64,000 nt of DNA from Loktanella sp. (GCA_024686085.1 JAIBDT010000008.1:1-64000), one strand, 5' to 3'. Counted from the stretch's first letter, positions 9,076 to 18,444 are shown. The notes: generated from the letters alone by a model not told the origin. Program-made: numbers and translations.

Positions 9076-9777
9076 TCACTCAAGGTCTTTGAAATACGCC
9101 GCAAGCGCCGCGATTTCCTCGTCCGACAATCGGCCCGCCATCATCTGCATCACAGGATGCGTGCGCAGCTTACGCTTGTAGGCGTGCATCGCGACAACAA
9201 AGTCCTCCGCAGGCCACTGGGTGATCGACGGAATCCCGTCAGCACCACCATCCGCTTGGTGACACGTGGTGCATTCCCCCGCCAAATACGCGCCATACTC
9301 TGGGTCACCAACAATCGCCAAAATCGCAGGATCAATATCATGATCGGTGCCTTGGGCGGTTGGCATCGCCTCTGGAATATTCGCTGGACTGGCCGAGAAA
9401 CTGCGCAAATACGCGATCACATCAGCACGGTCCTGCGGGTCAGCAAGACCGCGAAAGTTCATACGGGTCTTGGACACCAGCGACTTTGGGTTCTCAAGAT
9501 AAACATCCAGCGTTTCCAAGTCCCACGTGATGCCATCAACACCGGCACGCACCAACCCCTCGGAATAGGGAAAATCATCCAGACTACCCGCTTGGCGCCC
9601 AAACACCCCATTCAACTGCGGACCGATGCGGTTCTTGGCACCTGCGCCGACCTGATGACAACTGGCACATTGGCGAAAAATGGCCTCGCCGCGGGTCACA
9701 TCGCCCGCATCTTCGGCCAGAACCGCCGATCCCGCGAAAAAAGCAGCCAGCACAGTAAATCGCAAGTGACGCAGCAA
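9076..9777 (-). CDS. soxE: diheme cytochrome c, sulfide dehydrogenase subunit (SoxE/FccA type)
   Basis: A cytochrome c of about 233 residues with two CXXCH sites, CASCH in the first half and CTTCH in the second, each in a class I cytochrome c-like domain (NRIGPQLNGVFGRQAG and a later Met region MQMMAGRLSDEEIAALAAYF). It has an export signal ending SAVLAEDAG. It pairs with the flavoprotein just downstream as the electron acceptor subunit. I chose a TTG at 9777, which has GGGAGG 7 nt upstream; an in-frame GTG at 9804 has no ribosome site. Either start keeps the signal peptide. Confidence 0.87.
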   Translation of the reverse strand: MLRHLRFTVLAAFFAGSAVLAEDAGDVTRGEAIFRQCASCHQVGAGAKNRIGPQLNGVFGRQAGSLDDFPYSEGLVRAGVDGITWDLETLDVYLENPKSLVSKTRMNFRGLADPQDRADVIAYLRSFSASPANIPEAMPTAQGTDHDIDPAILAIVGDPEYGAYLAGECTTCHQADGGADGIPSITQWPAEDFVVAMHAYKRKLRTHPVMQMMAGRLSDEEIAALAAYFKDLE

Positions 9778-10007
9778 AACGGGGCCTCCCAACCTTACAT
9801 TCACATATTCAGGTTAAAGAATGGCGCCCATAAGTCAACTTTTCCGCCCTTCAACACAGTCATCGCTACGTGTTGAAATTACCATTTTGGGTTGTTAGCT
9901 TAGAACAAGGCTTGCGTTTGCTGTTAAAACTTGCGCAATACCTCTTTCGCCAGAAAACTGGCACCATCTTCATGGCCGTGATCGCGGCGCTTACAGGGAC
10001 CGCCCCA

Positions 10008-10394
10008 ATGACCACTCGTAAATCCGCCAATAGCGAAAGCATCTTGGCAGCTGTCCTGAAATCGCTCGACGACGACAAAGGCGAAGACATCGTGCAGATT
10101 AGCCTCGCTGGCAAATCCTCTATGGCCGACCACATGGTCATCGCCTCAGGGCGATCCACACGGCAAGTGACCGCCATCGCGGAAAAGCTGGTGGATCGGC
10201 TTAAGGCCGAATTTGGCGTGATCTGTAAGGTCGAAGGCCGCACAACCGGCGACTGGGTTCTGGTCGATGCAGGCGACGTGATCGTGCATATCTTCCGCCC
10301 GGAAGTTCGCGAGTTCTACCAACTCGAAAAGATGTGGCAGCCCGGCCTTGGTCCGGCATCCGAGCCCCCCGTCGAAGCCCCAACAGCAGACTAA
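10008..10394 (+). CDS. rsfS: ribosomal silencing factor RsfS
   Basis: RsfS (Iojap/YbeB), 128 residues from the ATG at 10008; it binds ribosomal protein L14 and blocks subunit joining in starvation. The family core is clear: ILAAVLKSLDDDKGEDIVQISLAGKSSMADHMVIASGRSTRQVTAIAEKL and DWVLVDAGDVIVHIFRPEVREFYQLEKMW. The stop codon overlaps the rlmH start by one base, the conserved bacterial arrangement. The frame is open further upstream (in-frame ATG at 9975) but those residues do not resemble the family. Confidence 0.95.
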   Translation: MTTRKSANSESILAAVLKSLDDDKGEDIVQISLAGKSSMADHMVIASGRSTRQVTAIAEKLVDRLKAEFGVICKVEGRTTGDWVLVDAGDVIVHIFRPEVREFYQLEKMWQPGLGPASEPPVEAPTAD

Positions 10395-10864
10395 TGCGTG
10401 TGCACATCTGCGCTGTGGGCCGACTGCGTAAAGGGCCAGAGCGCGATCTTTACGACGACTACCTCACCCGTTTTGACCGGACAGGTCGCGCATTGGCCCT
10501 TGGGCCCGCGCAACTGATCGAGGTCGAGGACAAAAAAGGTGGCGGCATGCCCGCCGAGGCAGCGCTCCTCGAACGTGCCATCCCGACGGGGTCGCTGATC
10601 TGCGTGATGGACGAACGGGGCAAATTGCAATCATCCCCGCAATTCGCCGAAACCTTAGGGAACTGGCGCGACCAAGGACGGCAAGACGTGGCCTTTGTGA
10701 TCGGCGGGGCAGACGGCATCGACCCTAGCCTGCGCGACCGCGCCGACGCATCCCTGTCTTTTGGCAAGATGGTCTGGCCACATATGCTGGTGCGGGTGAT
10801 GCTAGCCGAACAACTCTACCGCGCGGCATCCATCCTGTCTGGCGGGCCGTATCATCGGGTTTAA
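10394..10864 (+). CDS. rlmH: 23S rRNA (pseudouridine1915-N3)-methyltransferase
   Basis: RlmH, 156 residues, the normal length; a SPOUT-class methyltransferase that methylates pseudouridine 1915 of 23S rRNA using S-adenosylmethionine. The start MRVHICAVGRLRKGPERDLYDDYL, the SAM-binding knot FVIGGADGIDPSLRDRA and the C-terminal SFGKMVWPHMLVRVMLAEQLYRA are all diagnostic. The ATG overlaps the rsfS stop by one base, so the two are translationally coupled. Confidence 0.97.
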   Translation: MRVHICAVGRLRKGPERDLYDDYLTRFDRTGRALALGPAQLIEVEDKKGGGMPAEAALLERAIPTGSLICVMDERGKLQSSPQFAETLGNWRDQGRQDVAFVIGGADGIDPSLRDRADASLSFGKMVWPHMLVRVMLAEQLYRAASILSGGPYHRV

Positions 10865-10885
10865 GGCGCGCTTGGACAAAGGTCA

Positions 10886-11056
10886 CTAGCTGATCTCTTG
10901 CTCGGCTTTGCGCGGACAGGCCGCACAATCGGCACCTGGCACACAGGCCAAGCCACCACACGATCCTTTGATCGGCGCGCGCCCGAAAATGACGCCCAAC
11001 GAGAGTGCGACAAACGCAATCGCGATTATTCCCAAGCTCAGAATGAATGTGGCCAT
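10886..11056 (-). CDS. nqrM: Na+-NQR maturation protein NqrM
   Basis: A 56-residue protein of the DUF539/NqrM family, which helps insert the iron of the NqrD/NqrE iron-sulfur centre. It has one N-terminal membrane helix (TFILSLGIIAIAFVALSLGVIF) and then the conserved basic-cysteine region IKGSCGGLACVPGADCAACPRKAE with four cysteines. It is the last gene of the nqr operon, 7 bp after apbE. The ATG at 11056 is preferred over an in-frame TTG at 11071 that would overlap apbE. Confidence 0.88.
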   Translation of the reverse strand: MATFILSLGIIAIAFVALSLGVIFGRAPIKGSCGGLACVPGADCAACPRKAEQEIS

Positions 11057-11063
11057 ATCTGTT

Positions 11064-12035
11064 CTATCCAATCCGTCGTTTTGCGAAATCTGCCGTCATG
11101 ACTTCGCGCAGGTCGACATGTTCCCGCACCAAAAACACTGCGGGAATTTGATGGTCGTGCGCGAAGTCAGGGCCGTCCCGCGGCCCCATTGCATATAGTG
11201 CGGTCGCAAAGGCGTCGGCAGTCACCGCATCGGGCGCAAAGACGCTCACGGATGCCAATGCGCTCTGCGTCGGGCGCTGGATTTGCGGGTCAATAATGTG
11301 GCTATAGCGGTGACCGGCGTGAAGATAGCTATTCACCGCATCACCCGAGGTCGCCAAGGCTTCGCGATCTAGCCGGACCGCCATTTGAAGACCACGCGCC
11401 CCTGCGATCGGGTGCTCAATGCCAGCGGTCCAAGCACGGCCTTCGGGGTGCAGACCATAGGCAAAAACCTCCCCGCCAAGCTCAACAAAAAAGTCGCGAT
11501 GCCCAAGCCGCACAAGTGCCGCAGACATCTGGTCCAAAGCAAACCCCTTAGCGATCCCGCAAAGGTCCAAAGTCTGTGCAGGATGCGATTTTTGCAGTCC
11601 AGTCTTAGAGACGACGATGTCCTGAAATCTGCCCGCTGGCGCGCTATCGATGGGGCCAAACCCATAGCGTCCCGTTACGCCACCCAAGGTCGGATCAAAC
11701 GCGCCATGCGTGATCTGCGCGATACGTTTGGCCTCGGTCACTGTCGTCAGGATATCGGCTGAAACGGGTTGCATCCGTGTCGTCAGGTTGCTGTTAAAGA
11801 TCGAAATTTCAGACGTCGGTTTAAACGGCGACATCATCGCATCGACGGACATAATAATGCGGGTCAGCTTGGATGCGACCACATCCGCATTAGCACCAAC
11901 CGGCAGGCTTACGCGCCAACGCGCGCCAAAGGCAGGCCCCTCAAGCACGACCAGATCGCCACCCTGCGCCCATAGCCTTGTCGCCGAAAGGCTACAGGTC
12001 GATCCAACAATAAATGCGCGACGTGTCAGGGTCAT
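11064..12035 (-). CDS. apbE: FAD:protein FMN transferase
   Basis: ApbE, 323 residues, Mg2+-dependent enzyme that uses FAD to attach FMN covalently to threonine in NqrC/NqrB-type proteins. The leader is Tat-like (TRRAFIVGSTCSLSATRLWA), consistent with acting in the periplasm. Family blocks: MMSPFKPTSEISIFN, the FDPTLGG motif, DLCGIAKGFALDQM, the FFVELGGEVFAYG block and ALATSGDAVNSY. It sits between nqrF and nqrM in the same transcript (3 bp after nqrF), as expected for the NqrC flavinylating enzyme. Confidence 0.95.
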   Translation of the reverse strand: MTLTRRAFIVGSTCSLSATRLWAQGGDLVVLEGPAFGARWRVSLPVGANADVVASKLTRIIMSVDAMMSPFKPTSEISIFNSNLTTRMQPVSADILTTVTEAKRIAQITHGAFDPTLGGVTGRYGFGPIDSAPAGRFQDIVVSKTGLQKSHPAQTLDLCGIAKGFALDQMSAALVRLGHRDFFVELGGEVFAYGLHPEGRAWTAGIEHPIAGARGLQMAVRLDREALATSGDAVNSYLHAGHRYSHIIDPQIQRPTQSALASVSVFAPDAVTADAFATALYAMGPRDGPDFAHDHQIPAVFLVREHVDLREVMTADFAKRRIG

Positions 12036-12038
12036 TTG

Positions 12039-13262
12039 TCAGGCTCCAAAATCATCGTTGAAAATCTGGTCTGGATCGACGCCCAAATCATCCAGCATCG
12101 CAAGGACTGCCTTGATCATCAAAGGCGGGCCACAAAGGTAGTATTCGCAATCGTGTGGGGCGGGATGTGCGGCAAGGCCACATCGTAAGGCCACCGCGTG
12201 AATATAGCCGACTTCTCCGTGCCAATTGTCTTGCGGGGCAGGATCCGACAGCGCAGCAGTCCAGTCAAAGTTCGGATGGTCTTTCTCCAAACGCGCGAAC
12301 TCGTCTTCATAAAACAGGTCAATTTCGCTGCGCGCACCAAACCAAAAGCTGATCTTGCGGGTCGTCTTTTTGTTTTCCAACTGGTCGGAAATGATGGCGC
12401 GCAACGGGGCCATGCCCACGCCACCGCCGATGAAAACCATCTCGCGGTCGCTTGGTTGCGCCGCAAAGGTACCAAACGGGCCTGACACAGTCGCGGCGTC
12501 TCCGGCTTTCAGGCCAAACAGCCATGACGACACAACACCCGGCGGGACATCAGGCTGATCTTGCGGCGCAAGTGCAAGGCGGATCAGCAAGGTTATCTGC
12601 CCGCCCTTGTCATTGGCATGGGTCGCGATGGAATACGCGCGGGTTTGCTCTGATTTGCTGCTGGCGGTCAGCCCGCCAAGCGCCATCTCGGCCCACGCTG
12701 ACTGATGCTCGGGGGCGATATCGTAGTCGGCATAGCGCAAGGCATAGGCAGGCGCAGTGACCATCACAAATTCGCCGGGCGTAAAAGTAAACGGTGTGCC
12801 AGCCGGAAGGTCCAAGACAATCTCGCGGATCAGCGGCGCAATCGTGCGGCTGGACGCAACGCGACAGTCCCATTCTTTAGCGTCAAGCACGGTATCAGGC
12901 AAAACGATCGACATGTCGGCGCGCAAAGCGGTTTGACAGGCCAACCGGACGCCATCTGCAATATCGCGACGCGACAGGATCGCCATTTCGGTTTGCGCGG
13001 GCGCAGGTCGGCCCTCCATAATTTGCACACGGCATTGGCCGCAGGTACCTGCACCGCCACAGGCGGACGGGATCGCAATCTTTGCTTGGCCCAGCGCCGA
13101 CAACAGCTTGGTGCCTGTGGTTGCCGCAAGACGTCTGTCGTGATTGATGATAATCGTGACAGGCTTCGACGGCATCAGCACTGCACGCGCAGCCAGTACC
13201 GCAATCGCCAGCAGCAGCACAATTGTCACAAAAACCGCAACACCAAGGTAGACCTCTGTCAT
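12039..13262 (-). CDS. nqrF: Na+-translocating NADH:quinone reductase subunit F
   Basis: NqrF, 407 residues, the NADH-oxidising subunit. It has an N-terminal membrane anchor ([23 protein letters not shown]), a [2Fe-2S] ferredoxin domain with Cys pattern [14 protein letters not shown] and a fourth Cys in RLACQ, then an FAD domain with RAYSIA and an NADH-binding C-terminal domain ([16 protein letters not shown] and [14 protein letters not shown]). All expected cofactor motifs are present, so this subunit looks active. It overlaps nqrE by 4 bp. Confidence 0.96.
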   Translation of the reverse strand: MTEVYLGVAVFVTIVLLLAIAVLAARAVLMPSKPVTIIINHDRRLAATTGTKLLSALGQAKIAIPSACGGAGTCGQCRVQIMEGRPAPAQTEMAILSRRDIADGVRLACQTALRADMSIVLPDTVLDAKEWDCRVASSRTIAPLIREIVLDLPAGTPFTFTPGEFVMVTAPAYALRYADYDIAPEHQSAWAEMALGGLTASSKSEQTRAYSIATHANDKGGQITLLIRLALAPQDQPDVPPGVVSSWLFGLKAGDAATVSGPFGTFAAQPSDREMVFIGGGVGMAPLRAIISDQLENKKTTRKISFWFGARSEIDLFYEDEFARLEKDHPNFDWTAALSDPAPQDNWHGEVGYIHAVALRCGLAAHPAPHDCEYYLCGPPLMIKAVLAMLDDLGVDPDQIFNDDFGA

Positions 13263-13861
13263 GGCAGGCTTACCCCCACAAAGGCCGAGAACCCCATCGA
13301 CATCAGGCCCGTGACGATAAACGCCACCCCAAGACCACGCAGGCCCTCGGGCACATCAGCATAACGAAGCCGTTCGCGAATGGCGGCAAAGGCAACAATC
13401 GCAAGCGCCCAGCCGACACCGCTGCCGATGCCATAAACCAAACTTTCGGGCAGATCATAGCGGCGCTCAACCATAAACAAACTCCCGCCAAGAATGGCGC
13501 AGTTCACGGTAATCAGCGGCAAAAACACCCCTAGGCTGCGGTGCAAGGCAGGGGCGTAGCGATCAAGCGTCATTTCCAGAATCTGGACAGTAGCAGCGAT
13601 CACGCCGATGAATGAAATCAGCTTCAGATACGTCAAATCTATCTCGGGCAGCCCCACCCATGCCCACGCGCCCTCGACCAAGAGGCCTTGAAAAATCAGG
13701 TGATTGATCGGAACGGTCAGCGACTGCACAACGATCATTGCAGCACCAAGGCCCAAGGCCGTTTCAACCCGTTTTGACACTGCCAAAAAGGTGCAAACCC
13801 CTAGGAAAAATGTCAGGGCAAGGTTTTCCTGAAAGACAGATCTGAGGAAGATTTCAATCAC
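13259..13861 (-). CDS. nqrE: Na+-translocating NADH:quinone reductase subunit E
   Basis: NqrE, 200 residues, six predicted membrane helices. The two conserved half-repeats each carry a cysteine ([14 protein letters not shown] and [13 protein letters not shown]) that, with the matching pair in NqrD, bind an intramembrane iron-sulfur centre. [19 protein letters not shown] and [23 protein letters not shown] are typical. Overlaps nqrD and nqrF by 4 bp each, so translation is coupled. Confidence 0.95.
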   Translation of the reverse strand: MIEIFLRSVFQENLALTFFLGVCTFLAVSKRVETALGLGAAMIVVQSLTVPINHLIFQGLLVEGAWAWVGLPEIDLTYLKLISFIGVIAATVQILEMTLDRYAPALHRSLGVFLPLITVNCAILGGSLFMVERRYDLPESLVYGIGSGVGWALAIVAFAAIRERLRYADVPEGLRGLGVAFIVTGLMSMGFSAFVGVSLP

Positions 13862-14520
13862 GATTTTTCCTCCCCGACCTGCAAGATAATCGGAAAATCA
13901 TTGGGCTCAACCTGTGCCGGACGGCGGGTCCGAATGACCCAGATCAGCACCCCGATAATGAAAAACGCACTTGGCGCCAAAAGCATAAACCCAAGCGGTT
14001 CAAACCAGCCACCCTCGGCCGCCAGCGGCATGACCGTAACACCAAAAAGCGCGCCCGCCCCGAGCAACTCGCGGATCGCAGCCACGATCATCAAGATCAG
14101 CCCATATCCCAAGCCGTTGCCAACACCATCCAGAAAACTTGGCCAGACGGGGTTGTGCATCGCAAAAGATTCCGCACGACCCAGCACGATGCAATTGGTG
14201 ACAATCAGCCCCACAAAGACCGACAGTCGCTGGCTGATCTCAAACGCGAAAGCACGCAGCACTTGGTCGGTGACAATCACCAAGGACGCGATAATCGTGA
14301 TCTGCACGACAAGACGAATGGACGACGGCAGATGCGCCCTGATCATGCTGATCAACGTGCTGGCCGTGGCCAGAACTGTCAGCAGCGCAAGGCCCATGAT
14401 CAGCGCGGTATCAAGCGCGGTTGTGACCGCAAGCGCCGAACAAATCCCCAGCATTTGCAGCGTAACAGGATTATTGTCGATCAATGGCGCGGTCAGATGG
14501 TGCAGGTTCGATTTGCGCAT
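13858..14520 (-). CDS. nqrD: Na+-translocating NADH:quinone reductase subunit D
   Basis: NqrD, 220 residues, six predicted helices; homologous to NqrE. The conserved cysteines are in [17 protein letters not shown] and [14 protein letters not shown]. The C terminus ([16 protein letters not shown]) is cytoplasmic. Lies 2 bp after nqrC and overlaps nqrE by 4 bp. Confidence 0.95.
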   Translation of the reverse strand: MRKSNLHHLTAPLIDNNPVTLQMLGICSALAVTTALDTALIMGLALLTVLATASTLISMIRAHLPSSIRLVVQITIIASLVIVTDQVLRAFAFEISQRLSVFVGLIVTNCIVLGRAESFAMHNPVWPSFLDGVGNGLGYGLILMIVAAIRELLGAGALFGVTVMPLAAEGGWFEPLGFMLLAPSAFFIIGVLIWVIRTRRPAQVEPNDFPIILQVGEEKS

Positions 14521-14522
14521 TT

Positions 14523-15329
14523 TCAGAACTCCTCTGCCTTGAGGCGCGCCAGAAAGGGACCGTAACCCAGATCGCCCAGCCAGAACTGCACAAGGTTCGT
14601 CACACCCGTCGTGGACCGCGTGGCCCCCGTGATACCGTCGACTTGGGTGGGCGTGCTGGCCGCGCCGCGCACAACCGTAATCGTGACCTCACCTTGGTCG
14701 TCCAAGGTCCGCTTGCCAGACCAAAGCGCCTGCCACGCAGGGTCGGTAATCCGTGCGCCTAGGCCCGGGGTCTCGCCTTGCTCATAAATGCTCAGCGCGG
14801 CAATCGTGGTCAGGTCACCATGCAATGCAAGATAAGCGCGGATCGTGGATTGATACCCCGTGCCATAGACTGGCAAAACGACAAGCGCCAAACCCTCTGT
14901 CCCGCGCAGGATATAGACGGGCGCAAGGTTGGGACGCTGTCCGATTTTTGCAGGGTCATCGGATGCGGCAAGGGGTTTGCTTTGGGTGACATCCGATTGC
15001 GCGGTCAGAAAATCAAATGTGGCGGCATCTTTTGTCGGATCAATTTGACCTGTGTCCATAGCGACGATGACGGTCTGCAACGATTGCGCGCCTGTCTCGC
15101 GCATCACGTCAGCCAAACCCGGCAACGTGGCAACCATCGCCGCAAGCTTTGCCTCGCGCGCGGCCTGAACATGTGCCTCTTGGCGCGACTTCAGAGCGAC
15201 CGATGTGGTCGACACAGCGATAGCCGCCACCAGCGACACAAGGAACGCCACGCCAAGGGTTTTGGTGCGACTATCATTGGGCAGCGCAAGGAACCTGCGC
15301 CATAATGCAACGGGTGAATTACGGCTCAT
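14523..15329 (-). CDS. nqrC: Na+-translocating NADH:quinone reductase subunit C
   Basis: NqrC, 268 residues from the ATG at 15329, which has GAGG upstream. It has one N-terminal helix ([23 protein letters not shown]) and a periplasmic FMN domain. The flavinylation motif is present near the C terminus as [12 protein letters not shown], where the Thr of TGAT is the expected covalent FMN site, and [17 protein letters not shown] is the usual upstream block. So ApbE in this operon has at least this target. Overlaps the end of nqrB by 11 bp. Confidence 0.94.
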   Translation of the reverse strand: MSRNSPVALWRRFLALPNDSRTKTLGVAFLVSLVAAIAVSTTSVALKSRQEAHVQAAREAKLAAMVATLPGLADVMRETGAQSLQTVIVAMDTGQIDPTKDAATFDFLTAQSDVTQSKPLAASDDPAKIGQRPNLAPVYILRGTEGLALVVLPVYGTGYQSTIRAYLALHGDLTTIAALSIYEQGETPGLGARITDPAWQALWSGKRTLDDQGEVTITVVRGAASTPTQVDGITGATRSTTGVTNLVQFWLGDLGYGPFLARLKAEEF

Positions 15330-16125
15330 ATCTTTGCCTCTTCGCCCTGCGCCGCACATTGGCATAAACCGCAATCTGGTCGAGCAACGGCGCGAATATA
15401 CTGACTAGAAGTGCGGCAAAAACAACCGACGACAGCGAGCCAAGTCCAACACCTGCTTGGCCCAAAAGGATCACCAAAGCGCCAGCAAGCGCACCATACA
15501 GCCACCGGCCAAGATGTGTGCTTGCACCCGCAACGGGATCACCAATCAAGAAAACCAAACCCAGTATGACGGTCGCACTTTGCAGGTTTTGCAAGTCTGC
15601 TGAGGCAGGCAAGAACGGGACCAACACGGCAATGCATAGGCCAAACGCCGCAACGATCCGCCACGACAACACCCCATATGCCAAAAGCAAGGCACCACCC
15701 AAGCCCGCCACAATCGCTACCTGCGGGGCTCCGCTGTCAGGCTCTATCGCGGGAAACGAGAATAGCAAGAACGCCAAACCAACAACCGCCGCATTCAGAA
15801 AACCACGCCCGCGGACCCCGAAAATAAGATCCCCGAAAACCAGCCCAAAAGACAGCGAGATAACAAGCTGCCAAACGGGCGTCGCAACTGGCAAAAGCAC
15901 TACAAAGATCAACGCGCTGATCAAGCTGTGCCACTGGACTGTCGATTTACGCAAAACCGAGAACACAAATGACCACAGCAGACCAAGACTTAGGCCAATT
16001 GCAACGGGGGCAAACATCTCAGGACCACGCAGAATAACGGTCGCGATCACTGGCAGCAAAAGCGCCACAAAGGTCGCGGCCGACATCCGATGGGCATCCC
16101 AGTGAAGTGGCGCGCTTTTCATCAT
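15319..16125 (-). CDS. nqrB: short NqrB-like subunit lacking the usual FMN site
   Basis: NqrB-like membrane subunit, but only 268 residues; characterised NqrB proteins are about 410. Matching regions are DLIFGVRGRGFLNAAVVGLAFLLFSFPA (residues 99-126), then GLVFLIGDPVAGASTHLGRWLYG and the C-terminal FAPLLDQIAVYANVRRRAKRQ. In ordinary NqrB the FSFPA block is followed by a periplasmic loop with SGAT, whose Thr carries FMN. Here residues 131-134 read SGAP and the next membrane helix begins almost at once, so that loop and its Thr appear to be missing. The N-terminal region is also shortened. Start: first of two ATGs, overlapping the nqrA stop as ATGA. See findings. Confidence 0.85.
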   Translation of the reverse strand: MMKSAPLHWDAHRMSAATFVALLLPVIATVILRGPEMFAPVAIGLSLGLLWSFVFSVLRKSTVQWHSLISALIFVVLLPVATPVWQLVISLSFGLVFGDLIFGVRGRGFLNAAVVGLAFLLFSFPAIEPDSGAPQVAIVAGLGGALLLAYGVLSWRIVAAFGLCIAVLVPFLPASADLQNLQSATVILGLVFLIGDPVAGASTHLGRWLYGALAGALVILLGQAGVGLGSLSSVVFAALLVSIFAPLLDQIAVYANVRRRAKRQRYEP

Positions 16126-17351
16126 GCGACGCCCTCGCTCAGGATCAGATTCAAGGTATGGCGCAAAAGTTGACCATAGTCGCAGCCCGACGGGCAAAGC
16201 CGCGTCAACGGCGCCATGTCCTCTTCGATAAGTTCCAAACAGCCCAACCGCTCTGCGGTTTCAACGTCACCGACAGCTAAGGCGCGCATCAACGGGACGG
16301 GCAAAATAGCAAACGGAAATGCGCGCTCGAACGCCTCCGTGGGCAGCGTGGCACCCGTCGGCGCCGCGGGAAGCGCATCCAATATGCGATGCCAGAACGA
16401 CCCGCCCGCGCTATCCGTCTCTAGCGCCGAAATCTGCAAATCCCTGCGCGCCAAGTAATCGCACTTCTGGCCAGTCAAACGCGATCCAGAAAGCAAGTTA
16501 TCAGGATCAAAATGATCCATCCCGCCCACCACTTCGGATAGCTTTGCGCCAAGCGGTACAATCGCGACTTCGGCCATTTTGGCACCCGATACCGACACAG
16601 ACCTTGTGGTTTTGATCTGCGCGGTCGCCAAAAGATGGCCGATCGCCACGACATCCTGATACCCGATGTCCCAAACCATACGCTGGCGCGAAACGGGCAT
16701 AAGGCGGTGAATTTGCGGGCCAGCATTGCCCGACGGATAAGGGCCAGAGAACGTCGCGATTTTCAGCCTGTCGCGCGGGGGGGACAACGGCGCGCCCTTG
16801 CGCTGACAGACAAAAACCGGACACGTCGTGAGCTGCAAAAGCGCCGCTACGCCACGCTCAAAATCCACGGTCTCGGTTGTCAAAACCACATGCGGATCGA
16901 GGGCTTGCGGGGTCGACTTTGTCGTGGTCACAAAGATGGCGGCAGGGGTGGCCGTCGGATCAGGGATCAGACCAAATGGACGGGTGCGAAAGCTGGGCCA
17001 AGCGCCCGCCTTCAACAGCAATTTGCGCAGATCGCCCTTGGCAAAGTTAACGGCGTCATCACCAGCACCCGTGATCTCCAACATCTCCAAGCGGCGGCGC
17101 GGACCAAGTTTAATCTGGCTGACATGGCCACTTGCAGCAGCCGCAAAACAGATCTCGGGGCGACGGCGATCCACGCAAAGCGTCTGACCCGCGCGAACCG
17201 CGTCACCCTCTTTGACACGCAAATCAAAGACGACATTGGGATAATCATCCCCCAGCAGCGCAACGGTCTTTACCGCAGGCGTCTTAAGCGGCGCACCTTG
17301 GGGTGTTGGCCCAAGCGGGGCCTCAATGCCGCGACGAGTGTCGTAGTGCAT
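16122..17351 (-). CDS. nqrA: Na+-translocating NADH:quinone reductase subunit A
   Basis: NqrA, 409 residues, somewhat shorter than the approximately 445 of gammaproteobacterial NqrA. It is the cytoplasmic peripheral subunit. Recognisable blocks: VKTVALLGDDYPNVVFDLRVKEGDAVRAGQ, AAASGHVSQIKLGPRRRLE, WPSFRTRPFGLIPDPTATPAAIFVTT, FSGPYPSGNAGPQIHRLMPV, and the C-terminal LCPSGCDYGQLLRHTLNLI. The ATG has AGGAGCGACC upstream. It follows the pentaheme cytochrome gene by 10 bp on the same strand. Confidence 0.93.
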   Translation of the reverse strand: MHYDTRRGIEAPLGPTPQGAPLKTPAVKTVALLGDDYPNVVFDLRVKEGDAVRAGQTLCVDRRRPEICFAAAASGHVSQIKLGPRRRLEMLEITGAGDDAVNFAKGDLRKLLLKAGAWPSFRTRPFGLIPDPTATPAAIFVTTTKSTPQALDPHVVLTTETVDFERGVAALLQLTTCPVFVCQRKGAPLSPPRDRLKIATFSGPYPSGNAGPQIHRLMPVSRQRMVWDIGYQDVVAIGHLLATAQIKTTRSVSVSGAKMAEVAIVPLGAKLSEVVGGMDHFDPDNLLSGSRLTGQKCDYLARRDLQISALETDSAGGSFWHRILDALPAAPTGATLPTEAFERAFPFAILPVPLMRALAVGDVETAERLGCLELIEEDMAPLTRLCPSGCDYGQLLRHTLNLILSEGVA

Positions 17352-17361
17352 GGTCGCTCCT

Positions 17362-18444
17362 TTAAGGACGCTGAAATCCGGTTGTGTCGATTTCGGCGAC
17401 TTCGGAAAGGTTCTCGATACTGTCGATCATCAGCTGAATGACGTAATGCGGGTTATGCGCAAATGCGCCGCTATCCTTGGCAACAAATTGATAGTTATAG
17501 GCCGCCTTCAACAGACGCGGGGTCCAAGATTGATACCGATTGGGGAAAACCGCCTCGATGCTATCTGCGGCGCCATCTGTGTTGAGATCACGAAAGAAGT
17601 AGGGATAGGCGACCTCTGAATAGGCAATCGGGTTATCGGTCACCTGTTTTGCGTAGACCATGATCGCGACCTTCAGCGCGGCGTGCAGGTCTTCGATAAC
17701 CACGCCAATGCCCGCTGTGGGGTCACCATTCATCAAGATATCAAGTTGGGTTGTGCGGATGGCACGAAACTCGGTCACGCCTGCGTGGCAACTGGTGCAG
17801 CTTTCCAGCGCAACCTCTGTCTTGTGCGGGTCATGGCAGCTGACGCAGGTATCAAGACCCTCAACATGGGCAAACGGCCCCGCGTAACTGCGACCCTCAT
17901 ACTGATAGCCACCGCGCATGGTGCCGCCCAATTGGGTCGACGTCGCCGCCGCATAGTGGATATTGATAAACGCGATGTCGGGATAGACGGTATCATCCTC
18001 CAGATCGACTACACGCGCGTCGACTTGGTCCATCGAACTGCGGCCTTGGTGACAGACAGAACAAATCGCGGAACTATCTGGCACACTGACGGTTTGACCG
18101 TTCGGGAACAAAACGCGGTCTAACGCTTTTGCGTTATCATTGTGGCAGGCCGCGCACTCAACCGACGTCCCAACGGGAACGCTATGGTCAATCAGGCCTG
18201 CGGTCGTTGCGGGTGTGCTGAGATAATCAATGACGCCTGTGGCAGAGTGGCAAACTGCGCAAGTGCCGGGAATTTCGCCCTCAGTATCCCAATGGCGAAA
18301 CGCTTCGGACGTTGAATCCGCATGCGGCGAAGACAGCCACGCATCAAGAATTTCAAGGTCGGTCGGTTTGTCATCCGCTGACACTGGCCCCGCAAAAATG
18401 ACCCCAATCAACAGCAATAACAACGCTATAGCCCTTTTCGTCAT
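17362..18444 (-). CDS. pentaheme c-type cytochrome heading the nqr operon
   Basis: A 360-residue protein with a signal peptide (AIALLLLLIGVIFAGPVSA) and five CXXCH heme sites at about residues 62-66 (CAVCH), 97-101 (CAACH), 128-132 (CSVCH), 200-204 (CVSCH) and 216-220 (CTSCH). The C-terminal 140 residues have no heme site and may form a quinone-, partner- or FMN-contacting domain. It is expected to be periplasmic. It starts at an ATG with GGAGG upstream and lies 10 bp before nqrA, so it should be co-transcribed with all nqr genes. I do not recognise a named family; a role in passing electrons to or from the NQR periplasmic face is inference. Confidence 0.88.
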   Translation of the reverse strand: MTKRAIALLLLLIGVIFAGPVSADDKPTDLEILDAWLSSPHADSTSEAFRHWDTEGEIPGTCAVCHSATGVIDYLSTPATTAGLIDHSVPVGTSVECAACHNDNAKALDRVLFPNGQTVSVPDSSAICSVCHQGRSSMDQVDARVVDLEDDTVYPDIAFINIHYAAATSTQLGGTMRGGYQYEGRSYAGPFAHVEGLDTCVSCHDPHKTEVALESCTSCHAGVTEFRAIRTTQLDILMNGDPTAGIGVVIEDLHAALKVAIMVYAKQVTDNPIAYSEVAYPYFFRDLNTDGAADSIEAVFPNRYQSWTPRLLKAAYNYQFVAKDSGAFAHNPHYVIQLMIDSIENLSEVAEIDTTGFQRP

